Origin: Cellulomonas sp. Leaf395
Lineage (GTDB): Bacteria > Actinomycetota > Actinomycetes > Actinomycetales > Cellulomonadaceae
Assembly (NCBI RefSeq): GCF_001424125.1
Contig: NZ_LMQI01000001.1
Span: 795,692 to 859,691 of the forward strand
Direction of reading: 5' to 3'
Length of the DNA: 64,000 nt
Shown here: piece by piece, positions 46,917 to 55,893 of the stretch
Numbering within the stretch: position 1 is the first letter of the stretch
Layout of the letters: each line of letters opens with the position of its first letter
Notes under the pieces: generated by a model
Seen by the model: only the letters and a program-made list of their open reading frames with translations
Database searches by the model: none
What the model was told of the DNA's origin: nothing
Made by a program: the position numbers and the translations under genes

Positions 46917-48116
46917 TCAGGCTCCGGTCACCGTGGTGGTGAGCTGGGACAGCGGTTCGGAGAGTGCGTCGACCGCGGCGGCGAGGGCCTTGACCTCGGC
47001 ATCCGTCAGCTCGTCGTAGTAGGTGAAGCCCGTCTCGAGCGACCCCTGCTCGGCGAGCAGCGCGTCGATCTCCTCGAACCGGGTGGCCAGGGTGTCGGCC
47101 AGCTCGGGGTCCTCGGCCTCGACGACCTCTGCGAGGACCTCGTAGCCCACGCGCGCGCCGTCGACGTTGGCCTGGAAGTCCCACAGGTCGGTGTGCGACC
47201 AGATCTCCTCCTCGCCGGTGACCTTGCCGGTGGCGACCTCGTCGAGCAGCTCCTTGGCGCCGTTGGCGATCTGGAAGGCTTCGAAGCTGAAGTCGGGGGA
47301 GTTGACCTCGTCGACCAGCTGCTGGGTGTACGTCACCAGGTCGGCCGCGGCGGCGGCCCGCTGCTCCGGCGTGAGCGCCACGTAGACCACCCCAGCGTTG
47401 GCCTCGGGCGCGGGCTGCCACAGGTCCTTCTCGATGAGGTGCCAGCCGCTCCAGGTGGCACCCTCCTCGACGTCCGCCTCGCGCAGGTCGAGCAGCGGGT
47501 CCAGGTCACCGAACGACTCGGCGACGGGCTCGACCCGCTCCCAGTGCGCGCGGGTGTCGGCGTACAGCGACCGGGCGGTCTCGTCGTCGCCCGCGGTGTA
47601 CGCGGCAGCGAACGCCTCCGTGCCGGAGATGAGCGAGCCCACCTGGTCCTTGACGTACGCGACGTAGGACGCCTCGGCGGCCGCGAGCTGGTCCGCGGTG
47701 TCACCCGTGGGCCCCACCTCGACGCCGCTGTCGTTCACCGTGAACTCCGCGCGGATGCCGTCGCCGACCATGCCGGGCTTGCACGCCGTGTAGTACGTGC
47801 CGGGCTTGACCTGGACGACCAGGTCACGGGTCAGGCCGGGGCCGACGTTCTCGACCTCGGAGATCACGCGCAGGCCGTCGTCGCCCAGCAGGTAGAACTC
47901 GGTGACGTCGTCGCCCTCGTTGGTGACCGCGAACCGCACGGTGCCGGAGTCGGCCTCGACCGCGGACACGTCGCACGCGTCGGCCGTCGAGGTCACCGTG
48001 AGGGCGCCCGCGCTGCCGGAGGCACCGGGCTCCGCCGGGTCGTTGGGGACGCACGCGGCGGCGAGCGGCAGGACGAGCGCCGCCAGGGCGGCGGCGATCG
48101 TGGGACGGCGGGACAT
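46917..48116 (-). CDS. efeO: Iron uptake system component EfeO
   Basis: A 399-residue lipoprotein. A basic N-terminus (MSRRPTIAAALAALVLPL) leads to a lipobox ending LAAAC with Cys22. An N-terminal cupredoxin-like domain follows, then an imelysin/M75 domain. In E. coli EfeO is periplasmic; here lipidation would keep it at the membrane surface close to EfeU. It is thought to capture iron for the permease. It is spaced 30 bp after efeU. Confidence 0.93.
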   Translation of the reverse strand: MSRRPTIAAALAALVLPLAAACVPNDPAEPGASGSAGALTVTSTADACDVSAVEADSGTVRFAVTNEGDDVTEFYLLGDDGLRVISEVENVGPGLTRDLVVQVKPGTYYTACKPGMVGDGIRAEFTVNDSGVEVGPTGDTADQLAAAEASYVAYVKDQVGSLISGTEAFAAAYTAGDDETARSLYADTRAHWERVEPVAESFGDLDPLLDLREADVEEGATWSGWHLIEKDLWQPAPEANAGVVYVALTPEQRAAAAADLVTYTQQLVDEVNSPDFSFEAFQIANGAKELLDEVATGKVTGEEEIWSHTDLWDFQANVDGARVGYEVLAEVVEAEDPELADTLATRFEEIDALLAEQGSLETGFTYYDELTDAEVKALAAAVDALSEPLSQLTTTVTGA

Positions 48117-48146
48117 GGATCTCCTAGGCGAGGGCGGCTGGTGGGT

Positions 48147-49007
48147 TCAGGCGGCGGTCGCGCGCACGGCGGGAGCGACAGCGGGAGCAGACGGCCGAGC
48201 GGGCGCGGAGCCCCACGTGGTGCGGATGAAGAAGTACATCGTCGGCACGATGTAAGCGGTCCAGGCGAGCGCCTGGAGCCAGGTCGTGGCGGGTGAGAAG
48301 TTGACGGTGCCCTTGAGCACGGAGCCGTACCAGCTGCTGGGCGGCACGGCAGCGGAGACGTCGAAGACCAGGTTGTTCAGACCCGGCAGGATGCCGGCCT
48401 CCTGCAGGTCGTGGACGCCGTACGCGAGCACGCCCGCGGCCACGACCACGAGGAACAGACCGGTCCACGCGAAGAACTGACGCAGGTCGAGGCGGATCGC
48501 GCCGCGGTACACGAGCCAGCCGAGCAGCACCGCGGTGGCGAGGCCGAGCGCTGCGCCGATCAGCGGCGCCGCGTTGCCGCCGGTCGCCTGCGCGCCGGCC
48601 CACAGGAACAGCGCGGTCTCCAGGCCTTCACGGCCGACCGCGAGCAGCGCGACCACCAGCACCGCGCGCTTCCCGTGGCCGACCGTGTGGTCGAGCCGGT
48701 GGTGCAGGTCGCCCTTGAGGTGGCGGGCCGTGCGGGCCATCCAGAAGATCATCCAGGTGATGAGTCCCACGGCGATGATCGACAGCGTGCCGCCGATGGC
48801 TTCCTGCGCCTCGAACGACAGGCCCGAGGGGCCGAAGGTGAGGAGGGCGCCGAACCCGAGCGAGACGAGGACCGCGATCCCGACGCCGGCCCAGAGGGCG
48901 GGCAGCTGGTCCCGGCGACCGGTCTTGACCAGGTAGGCGACGAGGATGCTGACGACCAGCGCGGCCTCGAGGCCTTCGCGCAGGCCGATCAGGTAGTTGG
49001 CGACCAT
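48147..49007 (-). CDS. efeU: Ferrous/ferric iron permease EfeU (FTR1 family)
   Basis: A seven-helix permease of 286 residues. The two REGLE motifs that carry iron, GLREGLEAALVV near residue 8 and VGREGLETALFLW near residue 127, are both intact. It is the first gene of efeUOB. An IdeR-like 19-bp box lies about 25 nt upstream of its ATG, predicting repression by iron. Confidence 0.95.
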   Translation of the reverse strand: MVANYLIGLREGLEAALVVSILVAYLVKTGRRDQLPALWAGVGIAVLVSLGFGALLTFGPSGLSFEAQEAIGGTLSIIAVGLITWMIFWMARTARHLKGDLHHRLDHTVGHGKRAVLVVALLAVGREGLETALFLWAGAQATGGNAAPLIGAALGLATAVLLGWLVYRGAIRLDLRQFFAWTGLFLVVVAAGVLAYGVHDLQEAGILPGLNNLVFDVSAAVPPSSWYGSVLKGTVNFSPATTWLQALAWTAYIVPTMYFFIRTTWGSAPARPSAPAVAPAVRATAA

Positions 49008-49031
49008 GAGTGTCTCTCGACTGGGGAATGA

Positions 49032-49050
49032 TGAGGCGAGCCTTACCTCA
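49032..49050. promoter_or_regulatory. IdeR/DmdR-type iron box upstream of efeUOB
   Basis: TGAGGCGAGCCTTACCTCA (TGAGGTAAGGCTCGCCTCA on the coding strand) matches 14 of 19 positions of the mycobacterial iron box TTAGGTTAGGCTAACCTAA and is itself an imperfect palindrome. It lies just downstream of a candidate -10. Confidence 0.65.
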
Positions 49051-49058
49051 CCTCGCGG

Positions 49059-49064
49059 AGACTA
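49059..49064 (-). promoter_or_regulatory. Candidate -10 TAGTCT of efeUOB
   Basis: Minus strand, immediately upstream of the iron box, so that bound repressor would cover the transcription start. Confidence 0.4.
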
Positions 49065-49119
49065 CTCTCGGGGACGAGCCGGGCGCGACCCGATCCGCGG
49101 AGTGAACCTGTGATGCGGG

Positions 49120-49626
49120 TCACCGACCACCGAGGGCCACGATCCGGTTGCGCAGCACCGGCCACGCGGCGGCGAACGCGGGGAGCAGCGGGAGGTCGGC
49201 GACCTCGTCGACCGGCACCCAGCGCAGCTCGACGCTCTCGGTGTCGGTGACGGTCGGGTGGACGGGACTGACCTCGTCGGCGATCACGGTGGTGTACGAC
49301 CAGTCGGCGTGCTGCAGCACCCGCGACTCGCGCAGCCGGACGCTCACGCGGTCGATCCCGGCCTCCTCCTCGGCCTCGCGCAGTGCGGCGTCCTCGGGGG
49401 ACTCACCCGGCATCCGCGCACCGCCCGGCACGCCCCAGGTGCCGCCCTGATCGCTCCACAACGCCCGGTGCTGCAGGACGACGGCGACCGGGGTGCCGTC
49501 GGGCTCCCGACGCACCAGGAGCAGCCCCGAGGCACCGTGCAGACCCCAGTGCCGACGACCGCACTCGCACTCGACCCACCCGTCGCCGGGCTGGCGCAGG
49601 CGGTGGAACGGTGGCGCGTCGCTCAC
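49120..49626 (-). CDS. NUDIX hydrolase
   Basis: A 168-residue NDP-X pyrophosphatase. The Nudix box is complete: GGARMPGESPEDAALREAEEEAG (about residues 69-91), with the metal-binding REAEEE. An upstream WVECECGRRHWGLHGA segment, a Cys-His cluster, is common in actinobacterial relatives. It follows the biotin carboxylase gene by 7 bp on the same strand, so it is co-transcribed. The substrate cannot be predicted. Confidence 0.9.
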   Translation of the reverse strand: MSDAPPFHRLRQPGDGWVECECGRRHWGLHGASGLLLVRREPDGTPVAVVLQHRALWSDQGGTWGVPGGARMPGESPEDAALREAEEEAGIDRVSVRLRESRVLQHADWSYTTVIADEVSPVHPTVTDTESVELRWVPVDEVADLPLLPAFAAAWPVLRNRIVALGGR

Positions 49627-49633
49627 GCCGGGG

Positions 49634-51433
49634 TCAGCCGACGATCTCGCAGATAGCCGTGCCCGCGCTCACGCTGGACCCGACGCCGGCCGACAGAGCG
49701 GTGACCGTCCCGGCGCGGTGCGCCACGAGCGGCTGCTCCATCTTCATGGCCTCGAGCACCACGACGAGGTCGCCCTCGGCCACGGTGGCGCCCTCCGCCA
49801 CGGCGACCTTGACGATCGTGCCCTGCATCGGCGAGCTCAGCGTGGTGCCGTTCCCGCTGGTCGCGGCGCGCGCCACCCGGCGGACGGGCCGGCGTGCGGA
49901 CGGGCCGGCCGAGCCGCGACCGCCGGTGGCGGGTCCGCGGCCCAGGGCCAGGGCGGCGGGCAGGACGACCTCGAGCCGCTTGCCGCCGACCTCGACGACC
50001 ACTCGCTCGAGCACGGTCGGCTCGTCGTCCTCGTCCTGCGTCGCCTCGGGCGCGGCGCTGAGCGCGGCGACGGTCTCGGCGAACTCCGTCTCGATCCAGC
50101 GCGTGTGCACCGAGAACGGCTGCGCGGGGTCGATGGGGGCGAACGCCTCCGCGTCGAGCACCGCACGGTGGAACGGGACGACCGTCGGGATGCCGACGAC
50201 CTCGAGCTCGGCCAGCGCGCGACGAGCCCGCGCGAGCGCCTGCGGGCGGTCGGCGCCCGTGACGATCACCTTGGCGATCATCGAGTCGAACAGGCCGGAG
50301 ACGCTGTCGCCCTCGACCACCCCGGAGTCGACGCGCACCCCGGGGCCGGACGGGAACCGCAGCCGGCTGATGCGGCCGGGCGCCGGCAGGAACCCCTTGC
50401 CCGGGTCCTCACCGTTGATGCGGAACTCGATCGAGTGGCCGCGGGGCTCCACGTGGTCGTACCCGAGCGGCTCGCCCGACGCGATGCGCAGCTGTTCGAG
50501 GACCAGGTCGACACCGCTGATCTCCTCGGTCACCGGGTGCTCGACCTGCAGACGCGTGTTGACCTCGAGGAACGAGATGATGCCGTCGGCGGAGACCAGG
50601 AACTCGCAGGTCCCGGCGCCGACGTACCCGGCCTCGCGCAGGATCGCCTTCGACGACTCCACCAGCTGGGCGTTCTGCTCGTCGGTGAGGAAGGGCGCGG
50701 GCGCCTCCTCGACCAGCTTCTGGTGCCGGCGCTGCAAGGAGCAGTCACGGGTGGACACGACGACGACCGTGCCGTGCTGGTCCGCCAGGCACTGCGTCTC
50801 GACGTGCCGCGGCCGGTCCAGGTACCGCTCGACGAAGCACTCGCCGCGCCCGAACGCCGCGACCGCCTCGCGCGTCGCCGACTCGAACATCTCGTCGATC
50901 TCGCTCGACTCGCGCGCGACCTTCAGGCCGCGGCCCCCGCCGCCGAACGCCGCCTTGATGGCGACCGGGAGCCCGTGCTCCGCGACGAACGCGTGGATCT
51001 CCTCGACCCCGGCGACCGGGTCGGGCGTGCCGGCGACGAGCGGTGCACCGGCGCGCTGCGCGATGTGGCGCGCGCTGACCTTGTCCCCGAGCGCGTCGAT
51101 GGCGGCGGGCGGGGGACCGATCCAGACCAGGCCGGCGTCGAGGACGGCCTGGGCGAAGCCGGCGTTCTCGGCGAGGAAGCCGTAGCCGGGATGCACGGCG
51201 TCGGCGCCGGAGCGCCGCGCGACGTCGAGCAGCTTGGGGATGTCGAGGTACGTCTCGGCCGCGCGGGCACCGCCCAGCGCGAACGCCTCGTCGGCGACGC
51301 GCACGTGCAGCGCCTCCCGGTCGGTGTCGGCGTAGACGGCGACGGAGCCGATCCGGGCGTCGCGACAGGCTCGGGCGATGCGGACGGCGATCTCACCGCG
51401 GTTGGCGATGAGGACCTTGGAGATGGCGGGCAC
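49634..51433 (-). CDS. Acyl-CoA carboxylase alpha subunit: biotin carboxylase plus BCCP
   Basis: A 599-residue fusion of biotin carboxylase and a biotin carrier domain, the AccA3 type that serves acetyl- and propionyl-CoA carboxylases in actinobacteria. It begins [20 protein letters not shown]. The Gly-rich ATP loop is [13 protein letters not shown], and the HCO3/biotin site lies near [15 protein letters not shown]. The biotin attachment site near the C-terminus is [13 protein letters not shown]. The partner beta and epsilon subunits and birA are encoded at 55.7-59 kb. A TACGGT -10 lies 5 nt before the GTG start. Confidence 0.95.
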   Translation of the reverse strand: MPAISKVLIANRGEIAVRIARACRDARIGSVAVYADTDREALHVRVADEAFALGGARAAETYLDIPKLLDVARRSGADAVHPGYGFLAENAGFAQAVLDAGLVWIGPPPAAIDALGDKVSARHIAQRAGAPLVAGTPDPVAGVEEIHAFVAEHGLPVAIKAAFGGGGRGLKVARESSEIDEMFESATREAVAAFGRGECFVERYLDRPRHVETQCLADQHGTVVVVSTRDCSLQRRHQKLVEEAPAPFLTDEQNAQLVESSKAILREAGYVGAGTCEFLVSADGIISFLEVNTRLQVEHPVTEEISGVDLVLEQLRIASGEPLGYDHVEPRGHSIEFRINGEDPGKGFLPAPGRISRLRFPSGPGVRVDSGVVEGDSVSGLFDSMIAKVIVTGADRPQALARARRALAELEVVGIPTVVPFHRAVLDAEAFAPIDPAQPFSVHTRWIETEFAETVAALSAAPEATQDEDDEPTVLERVVVEVGGKRLEVVLPAALALGRGPATGGRGSAGPSARRPVRRVARAATSGNGTTLSSPMQGTIVKVAVAEGATVAEGDLVVVLEAMKMEQPLVAHRAGTVTALSAGVGSSVSAGTAICEIVG

Positions 51434-51438
51434 GGCTC

Positions 51439-51444
51439 ACCGTA
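51439..51444 (-). promoter_or_regulatory. -10 element TACGGT of the biotin carboxylase gene
   Basis: TACGGT on the minus strand ends 5 nt before the GTG at 51433, a slightly short leaderless spacing. Confidence 0.4.
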
Positions 51445-51601
51445 ACGCCCGGCGCGTGCCGGACCCCCGCACAGGGCGTGAGCCTCGGCAAGACTGTCGA
51501 TCTGACCAACCGTCCAGGGCGGTCGTTTGTAGGGATCCTCAGGTGCGGTGCCCGTGGCGACCCGATTGCGCGGAGGGAGTTGTCCGGTCGCCACAAGCAC
51601 G

Positions 51602-51633
51602 ACGAGCCCGGTCCCGTGCGGGACCGGGCTCGT
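51602..51633 (-). terminator. Strong hairpin terminator of the small membrane protein gene
   Basis: A perfect 14-bp GC-rich stem (51602-51615 with 51620-51633) and a GTGC loop, starting 12 nt after the stop codon of the 51645-52214 gene. No U-run. Confidence 0.75.
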
Positions 51634-51644
51634 GAAGGTGCTGG

Positions 51645-52214
51645 TCAGGCGTTGACGAGGACCTTCTCCTCGACCGGAGCGGCCGTCGGTGCGACGGGGA
51701 CGGTCGCGGGTGCGATGCGGCGCAGGGCGAAGCCGATGATGCCGAAGACCACGCCGATGCCCATCACCAGGGCCGCGACGCCGAAGGCGACGACCGAGGT
51801 GAACAGCGACGCGCGCAGGAACGAACCGTTCATGACGGTGGCCTTCTGGCCGTTGACCTTGGCGTAGTCGGGGTCGGCAGCCATCTCGGCGGGGGTCAGA
51901 CCCTCAGCCGTGAGCTTCTCGCCGAGCGCCTTCGCCTCGCCGCTGACCTCGGCATACGTCTTGCCCTCGGTGGCTGCGAGCGCGTGGTGCTTGATGATGT
52001 CCGCCTGCGAGAACGCCTCCCAGGGGGTGTCCACGAGCTGACCGCCGAAGGCGGACGCGTCGGGCGAGACGGTGATGTTCTCGGCCTTGAGGTTGGTGGA
52101 GACAGCCCCCCAGGTCACGCCACCCGCGATGAAGAACACGGCGCCGGCGATGATCGCCAGCAGGCCGGAGACGCGGACGAAGCGGTTGCTCTGGACAGCA
52201 GAGTTGTTGGACAT
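51645..52214 (-). CDS. Small two-helix membrane protein of unknown function
   Basis: A 189-residue protein with one hydrophobic helix near the N-terminus (LLAIIAGAVFFIAGGVTWGAV) and another near 135-160. Between them lies an extracytoplasmic region (for example TPWEAFSQADIIKHHALAATEGKTYAEV). Proteins of this kind are widespread in actinobacteria and are sometimes labelled aromatic ring-opening dioxygenase LigA in databases, a name the sequence does not support: there is no ring-cleavage active site. It has a GAGGAAG ribosome site and its own hairpin terminator, so it is a monocistronic unit. Confidence 0.8.
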   Translation of the reverse strand: MSNNSAVQSNRFVRVSGLLAIIAGAVFFIAGGVTWGAVSTNLKAENITVSPDASAFGGQLVDTPWEAFSQADIIKHHALAATEGKTYAEVSGEAKALGEKLTAEGLTPAEMAADPDYAKVNGQKATVMNGSFLRASLFTSVVAFGVAALVMGIGVVFGIIGFALRRIAPATVPVAPTAAPVEEKVLVNA

Positions 52215-52330
52215 GAGTTCTTCCTCGGGTGCCCGGCGCGGGCCCGGCCTACCCGGGCTCCGGTGGGCCTCTCGGGCTGGCCCACACGATGATCGTTCCC
52301 GACCGCCGCCGCCCCCGTTAGGGACCTAGG

Positions 52331-52972
52331 TCATACGCTGCGCCACAGGTCCGGGATGCTCACACCGACCTCGCCGAGCAGCTCGCGCAGCAGCGGCAGG
52401 CTCAGGCCGACGACGCCGTGGTGGTCGCCCTCGATCCGCTCCACGAACGGGCCACCGAGACCGTCGATGGTGAACGCACCCGCCACGGCCAGCGGCTCAC
52501 CCGTCGCGACGTACGCGTCGATCTCCTCGTCGGACAGGTCGGCGAACCGGACCGTCGTCGACGACGTCGCCCCGAGCATCGCCGGCACGCCGCGCTCGTC
52601 CATCAGCCAGTGCCCGGTGTGCAGCACGCCTGACCGTCCGCGCATCGCGCGCCAGCGGGTCGTCGCCTCCGCAGCGTCGACGGGCTTCCCGTAGATCTGC
52701 CCGTCCAGCTCCAGCATCGAGTCGCAGCCCAGCAGGAGCAGGTCGTCCGCGTCCTCGAGCTCCGCGGGCAGGTTCCGGGAGACGTCCTCCACCTTCGACT
52801 GGGCCAGCAGCAGCACCGCGTCCGCGGGGTCCAGCGCCCCGAACCGGTCGTGGGCGGACGCCAGGACCGCCTCCTCGTCGACCGTCGAGACGGCGACCAG
52901 CGGTTCGATCCCGGCGGCGACGAGGGTGGCGCGGCGGGCGGGTGAGGCGGAGGCGAGCAGCAGACGGGTCAC
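52331..52972 (-). CDS. maf: Maf-like nucleotide pyrophosphatase
   Basis: A 213-residue house-cleaning enzyme that hydrolyses non-canonical or pyrimidine nucleoside triphosphates to monophosphates. It has the opening LLLASASPARRATLVAAGI, the central LLLGCDSMLELDGQIYGKP and the later ERIEGDHHGVVGLSL. The GTG at 52972 puts the substrate loop at the N-terminus and has TAGGCT 8 nt upstream. A maf gene near the acyl-CoA carboxylase genes is a recurring actinobacterial arrangement. Confidence 0.93.
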   Translation of the reverse strand: MTRLLLASASPARRATLVAAGIEPLVAVSTVDEEAVLASAHDRFGALDPADAVLLLAQSKVEDVSRNLPAELEDADDLLLLGCDSMLELDGQIYGKPVDAAEATTRWRAMRGRSGVLHTGHWLMDERGVPAMLGATSSTTVRFADLSDEEIDAYVATGEPLAVAGAFTIDGLGGPFVERIEGDHHGVVGLSLPLLRELLGEVGVSIPDLWRSV

Positions 52973-52980
52973 GACGGGCG

Positions 52981-52986
52981 AGCCTA
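52981..52986 (-). promoter_or_regulatory. -10 element TAGGCT of maf
   Basis: TAGGCT on the minus strand ends 8 nt before the GTG at 52972. Confidence 0.5.
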
Positions 52987-53115
52987 GTTCGTGCACGGGT
53001 CGGGACCTCCGACCCGTGCCCCGCGCACAGGGCACCAAGGCACAATGGGGCGGGCTGTGGTCGGCGCGGCGGACGACCCCGCCGGTCCGAGGGTCACGAG
53101 GGACGAGGAGACACC

Positions 53116-53832
53116 GTGGGTGACGCGACGAGGTCGTCGGCGACCGGGACGGACGACGGTGCCGTCGACGACATCGACGACATCGACGACATCGACGAGC
53201 TCGACGAGGTCGATCCGGACCCCGACCTGCTGCTGCCGCCGTCGCAGGCGTGGCGGGCGCGGACCGCGATCGAGATGGTCATCTCGGGGGTGCTCGGACT
53301 CCTCGCGTCGTTCGTGCTCTCGATCGAGGCCCTCACTCTCGCGGCGGACCCGAACGCGTCGTTCGGCTGCGACCTCAACTCGGTGATCAGCTGCAGCGTC
53401 GTCGCGCAGAGCTGGCAGGCCTCGCTCTTCGGGTTCCCCAACGCGTTCCTCGGCATCGCCGCCGAGGCGGTCGTGATCACCGTCGCCGTCGCGGTCCTCG
53501 GTGGGGTGCGGTTCCCGCGCTGGTTCATGCTCGGCGCGCAGACGATCTACACGCTCGGCTTCCTGTTCGCGTGGTGGCTGTTCTACGAGGCGTACGTCGT
53601 CATCGGCGCGCTGTGCCCGTGGTGCCTGCTCATCACGGTCACGACGACGCTGGTCTGGGCGGGCCTGACCCGGTTGAACGTGCGTGAAGGCGCGATCAAC
53701 TTCCCGGGTCGCTGGGGTCCCGCCGCTCGACGCTTCGTGGACCACGGCAACGACTGGTTCGTCACCATCGCGCTCATCGTGCTGCTCGCGGTCGCGATCT
53801 TCGCGAAGTACGGCTCGATCATCCTCGCGTGA
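53116..53832 (+). CDS. Vitamin K epoxide reductase (VKOR) family membrane protein
   Basis: A 238-residue integral membrane oxidoreductase of about five helices that reoxidises DsbA-like proteins and passes electrons to quinone in actinobacteria. The active-site CPWC motif (IGALCPWCLL) and the upstream Cys pair (GCDLNSVISCSVV) are intact. The cytoplasmic N-terminus holds a DDIDDIDDID repeat. The GTG at 53116 has GAGGAG 5 nt upstream, and a -10-like CACAAT lies at 53041-53046. No fused thioredoxin domain is present. Confidence 0.92.
   Translation: MGDATRSSATGTDDGAVDDIDDIDDIDELDEVDPDPDLLLPPSQAWRARTAIEMVISGVLGLLASFVLSIEALTLAADPNASFGCDLNSVISCSVVAQSWQASLFGFPNAFLGIAAEAVVITVAVAVLGGVRFPRWFMLGAQTIYTLGFLFAWWLFYEAYVVIGALCPWCLLITVTTTLVWAGLTRLNVREGAINFPGRWGPAARRFVDHGNDWFVTIALIVLLAVAIFAKYGSIILA
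53167..53211 (+). repeat. 9-bp coding repeat (GACGACATC) x 3 plus two variants
   Basis: Three exact copies at 53167, 53176 and 53185 and two degenerate copies encode the acidic Asp-Asp-Ile run at the VKOR N-terminus. Confidence 0.85.
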
Positions 53833-53839
53833 CCCCCGC

Positions 53840-53875
53840 ACGACGGGCCGGTGGCAGGAGCCACCGGTCCGTCGT
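53840..53875. terminator. Bidirectional hairpin terminator between VKOR and the DUF885 gene
   Basis: A 16-bp stem with one G-U/A-C type variation (53840-53855 with 53860-53875) and an AGGA loop, between two convergent genes whose stops lie within 10 nt on each side. Confidence 0.75.
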
Positions 53876-53880
53876 CGTCC

Positions 53881-55611
53881 TCAGCCTGCGAACGCCGTCC
53901 TCAGCACGTCCAGCGGCAGGGAGCCCATGCTCAGCGCGCGGGCGTGGAAGGCGCGCAGGTCGAACTCCTCGCCCTTCGCCTCGGCCTCAGCGGCCGCGGC
54001 GTTCCGCGTCTGCTCCCAGAGGCGCTGGCCGATCTTGTACGAGGGCGCCTGGCCCGGCCAACCCAGGTACCGGTTCCACTCGAACCGGATGAACGACTCG
54101 GGCATGTTCACGTTGGCCTTGAGGAACTCCCAGCCCTTGTCGGCGTCCCAAGTCCCGCCGCCCCACTCCTGTGGTGCCTCCAGACCGAGGTGGACGCCGA
54201 TGTCGAAGACCACGCGGGCGGCGCGCATCCGCTGGCCGTCGAGCATGCCCAACCGGTCGCCCGGGTCGTCGAGGAAGCCCAGGTCCGCCATCAGCCGCTC
54301 GGCGTACAGCGCCCAGCCCTCGCCGTAGCCCGACGTCCAGCACGCCAGCCGGCGCCACGTGTTCAGGGTCGCGCGCTGGAAGACCGCCTGACCGATCTGC
54401 AGGTGGTGGCCCGGGACGCCTTCGTGGTAGACGGTCGTCTTCTCGCGCCAGGTGTTGAAGGTGGTGACCTCCGGCGGCACCGACCACCACATCCGGCCGG
54501 GGCGGCTGAAGTCGTCGCTGGGGCCCGTGTAGTAGATGCCACCGTTCTGCGTGGGGGCGATGCGGCACTCGAGGGCGAGCACCGGGACGGGGATGTCGAA
54601 GTGCGTGCCGTCCAGGGCCTCGATCGCCGCGTCCGACGTCTCCTGCATCCACGCCTGCAGCGCCGCCGTGCCGTGCAGGGTGCCGGCGGGGTCCTCGTCG
54701 AGCTTCGCGATGGCCTGGGCGACGGTGGCGCCCGGTCCGGCGATCTGCGCGGCGACGGCCTCCTGCTCGGCGACGACCCGGGCGAGCTCCTCGAGCCCCC
54801 ACTGGTACGTCTCCTCCAGGTCGACCGTGGCGCCGAGGAACGCGCGCGACCACAGGGCGTAGCGCTCGCGGCCCGCTGCGTCCGCCTGCGGTGCCTGCGG
54901 TGCCAGCTCGTCCCGCAGGAACGCAGCCAGCGTCGCGTAGGCCCCACGAGCCGCCGTGGCACCGTGCTCGAGCTCGGCGCGGACCAGGGAGCACGCGGCC
55001 GACTCGTCCAGCACCGCGTCCACGCCGGCGCCGGTGATGAAGGTGGTGAAGAACGACGTCGCCGGGTCTGCCAGCTCGTCGGCCTGGCGGGCGGCCTCCT
55101 CGATCTGACGGACCGCGGCGACGGCGCCGGTGCTCGCGGCGAGCCGCAGCGACTCGATGTAGCCGTCGACCGCGAACGGCAGGGCGTTCAGCCGGGCCGC
55201 GATGTTCGACCACGCCTCGACGTCGTCGGTCGGCATGATGTCGAAGACGTCGCGCAGGTTCTGGACCGGGGACGCGATGTTGTTCAGGTAGCGCAGGTAC
55301 TCGCCCGCCTCGTGCAGCTCCAGCTCCAGGCCGAGCCGCTCGCGCATCGCGGCCAGGGTGATCTGGTCGACCTCGTCCGTCGGGGCGGCGCCGTCCAAGG
55401 ACAGCAGGGTGCTTCGCGTGAGCTCCGCACGGGCCTCGAGACCTGCCGGGGAGTGGTCGGTCATCTCGTGGTCGTGCCCCGCGATGCCCATGCTGGTCGC
55501 TGCCAGGGGGTCGAGGGTCGCGTACGCGGTCATGTACGCCTCGGCGATCGTGTCGATCGGGGAGGGTGCGCGCTCAGTGAGCGCGTCCGGGGTGGTGGGC
55601 GTCATCGTCAC
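53881..55611 (-). CDS. DUF885 family protein (putative metallopeptidase)
   Basis: A 576-residue soluble protein of the DUF885 family, predicted zinc peptidases. The metal-binding motif is YHEGVPGHHLQIGQAV, about residue 395, with the characteristic HEGxPGHH. Later comes the Glu-bearing SGYGEGWALYAERLM. No signal peptide. The GTG at 55611 is preceded by TAGGGT (7-nt gap); an ATG two codons later is possible. The substrate is unknown. Confidence 0.88.
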   Translation of the reverse strand: MTMTPTTPDALTERAPSPIDTIAEAYMTAYATLDPLAATSMGIAGHDHEMTDHSPAGLEARAELTRSTLLSLDGAAPTDEVDQITLAAMRERLGLELELHEAGEYLRYLNNIASPVQNLRDVFDIMPTDDVEAWSNIAARLNALPFAVDGYIESLRLAASTGAVAAVRQIEEAARQADELADPATSFFTTFITGAGVDAVLDESAACSLVRAELEHGATAARGAYATLAAFLRDELAPQAPQADAAGRERYALWSRAFLGATVDLEETYQWGLEELARVVAEQEAVAAQIAGPGATVAQAIAKLDEDPAGTLHGTAALQAWMQETSDAAIEALDGTHFDIPVPVLALECRIAPTQNGGIYYTGPSDDFSRPGRMWWSVPPEVTTFNTWREKTTVYHEGVPGHHLQIGQAVFQRATLNTWRRLACWTSGYGEGWALYAERLMADLGFLDDPGDRLGMLDGQRMRAARVVFDIGVHLGLEAPQEWGGGTWDADKGWEFLKANVNMPESFIRFEWNRYLGWPGQAPSYKIGQRLWEQTRNAAAAEAEAKGEEFDLRAFHARALSMGSLPLDVLRTAFAG

Positions 55612-55618
55612 CAGCCCG

Positions 55619-55624
55619 ACCCTA
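55619..55624 (-). promoter_or_regulatory. -10 element TAGGGT of the DUF885 gene
   Basis: TAGGGT ends 7 nt before the GTG at 55611 on the minus strand. Confidence 0.6.
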
Positions 55625-55662
55625 CCCGCGAGTAGCCCGAGTGCCGGGGGTGATCCTCCGGG

Positions 55663-55893
55663 TCAGCCGCGCAGGCTCCAGCGCCACGCGTCCGGCCCCG
55701 GTCGCAGCCCGACGCGGCTGCCGCGCATGGTCCGGCGTCGGTCGGCCCAGGGGGCCGCGACCGCGTGGTCCTGCTCCTCGGCCAGGCGGGCGCGCTCGGT
55801 GGCCGCGGCCATCAGGCCTGCCACCAGGGCGGCCAGCTCCAGGTCGTCCGGGGTGCCGCGGACCACCTGCACGTCCGGGTCGCGCGCGCTCAC
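55663..55893 (-). CDS. Acyl-CoA carboxylase epsilon subunit
   Basis: A 76-residue epsilon subunit, an actinobacterial accessory that stabilises the alpha-beta carboxylase complex. It is recognised by QVVRGTPDDLELAALVAGLMA at the N-terminus and the Trp-rich end (APWADRRRTM, AWRWSLRG). It overlaps the preceding unknown gene by 4 bp (GTGA) and is the last gene of the carboxylase operon. Confidence 0.88.
   Translation of the reverse strand: MSARDPDVQVVRGTPDDLELAALVAGLMAAATERARLAEEQDHAVAAPWADRRRTMRGSRVGLRPGPDAWRWSLRG

Noticed and set aside
51645-52214. Calling this gene aromatic ring-opening dioxygenase LigA.
   Set aside because: It is a two-helix membrane protein with no LigA active site; that label is a known database artefact.
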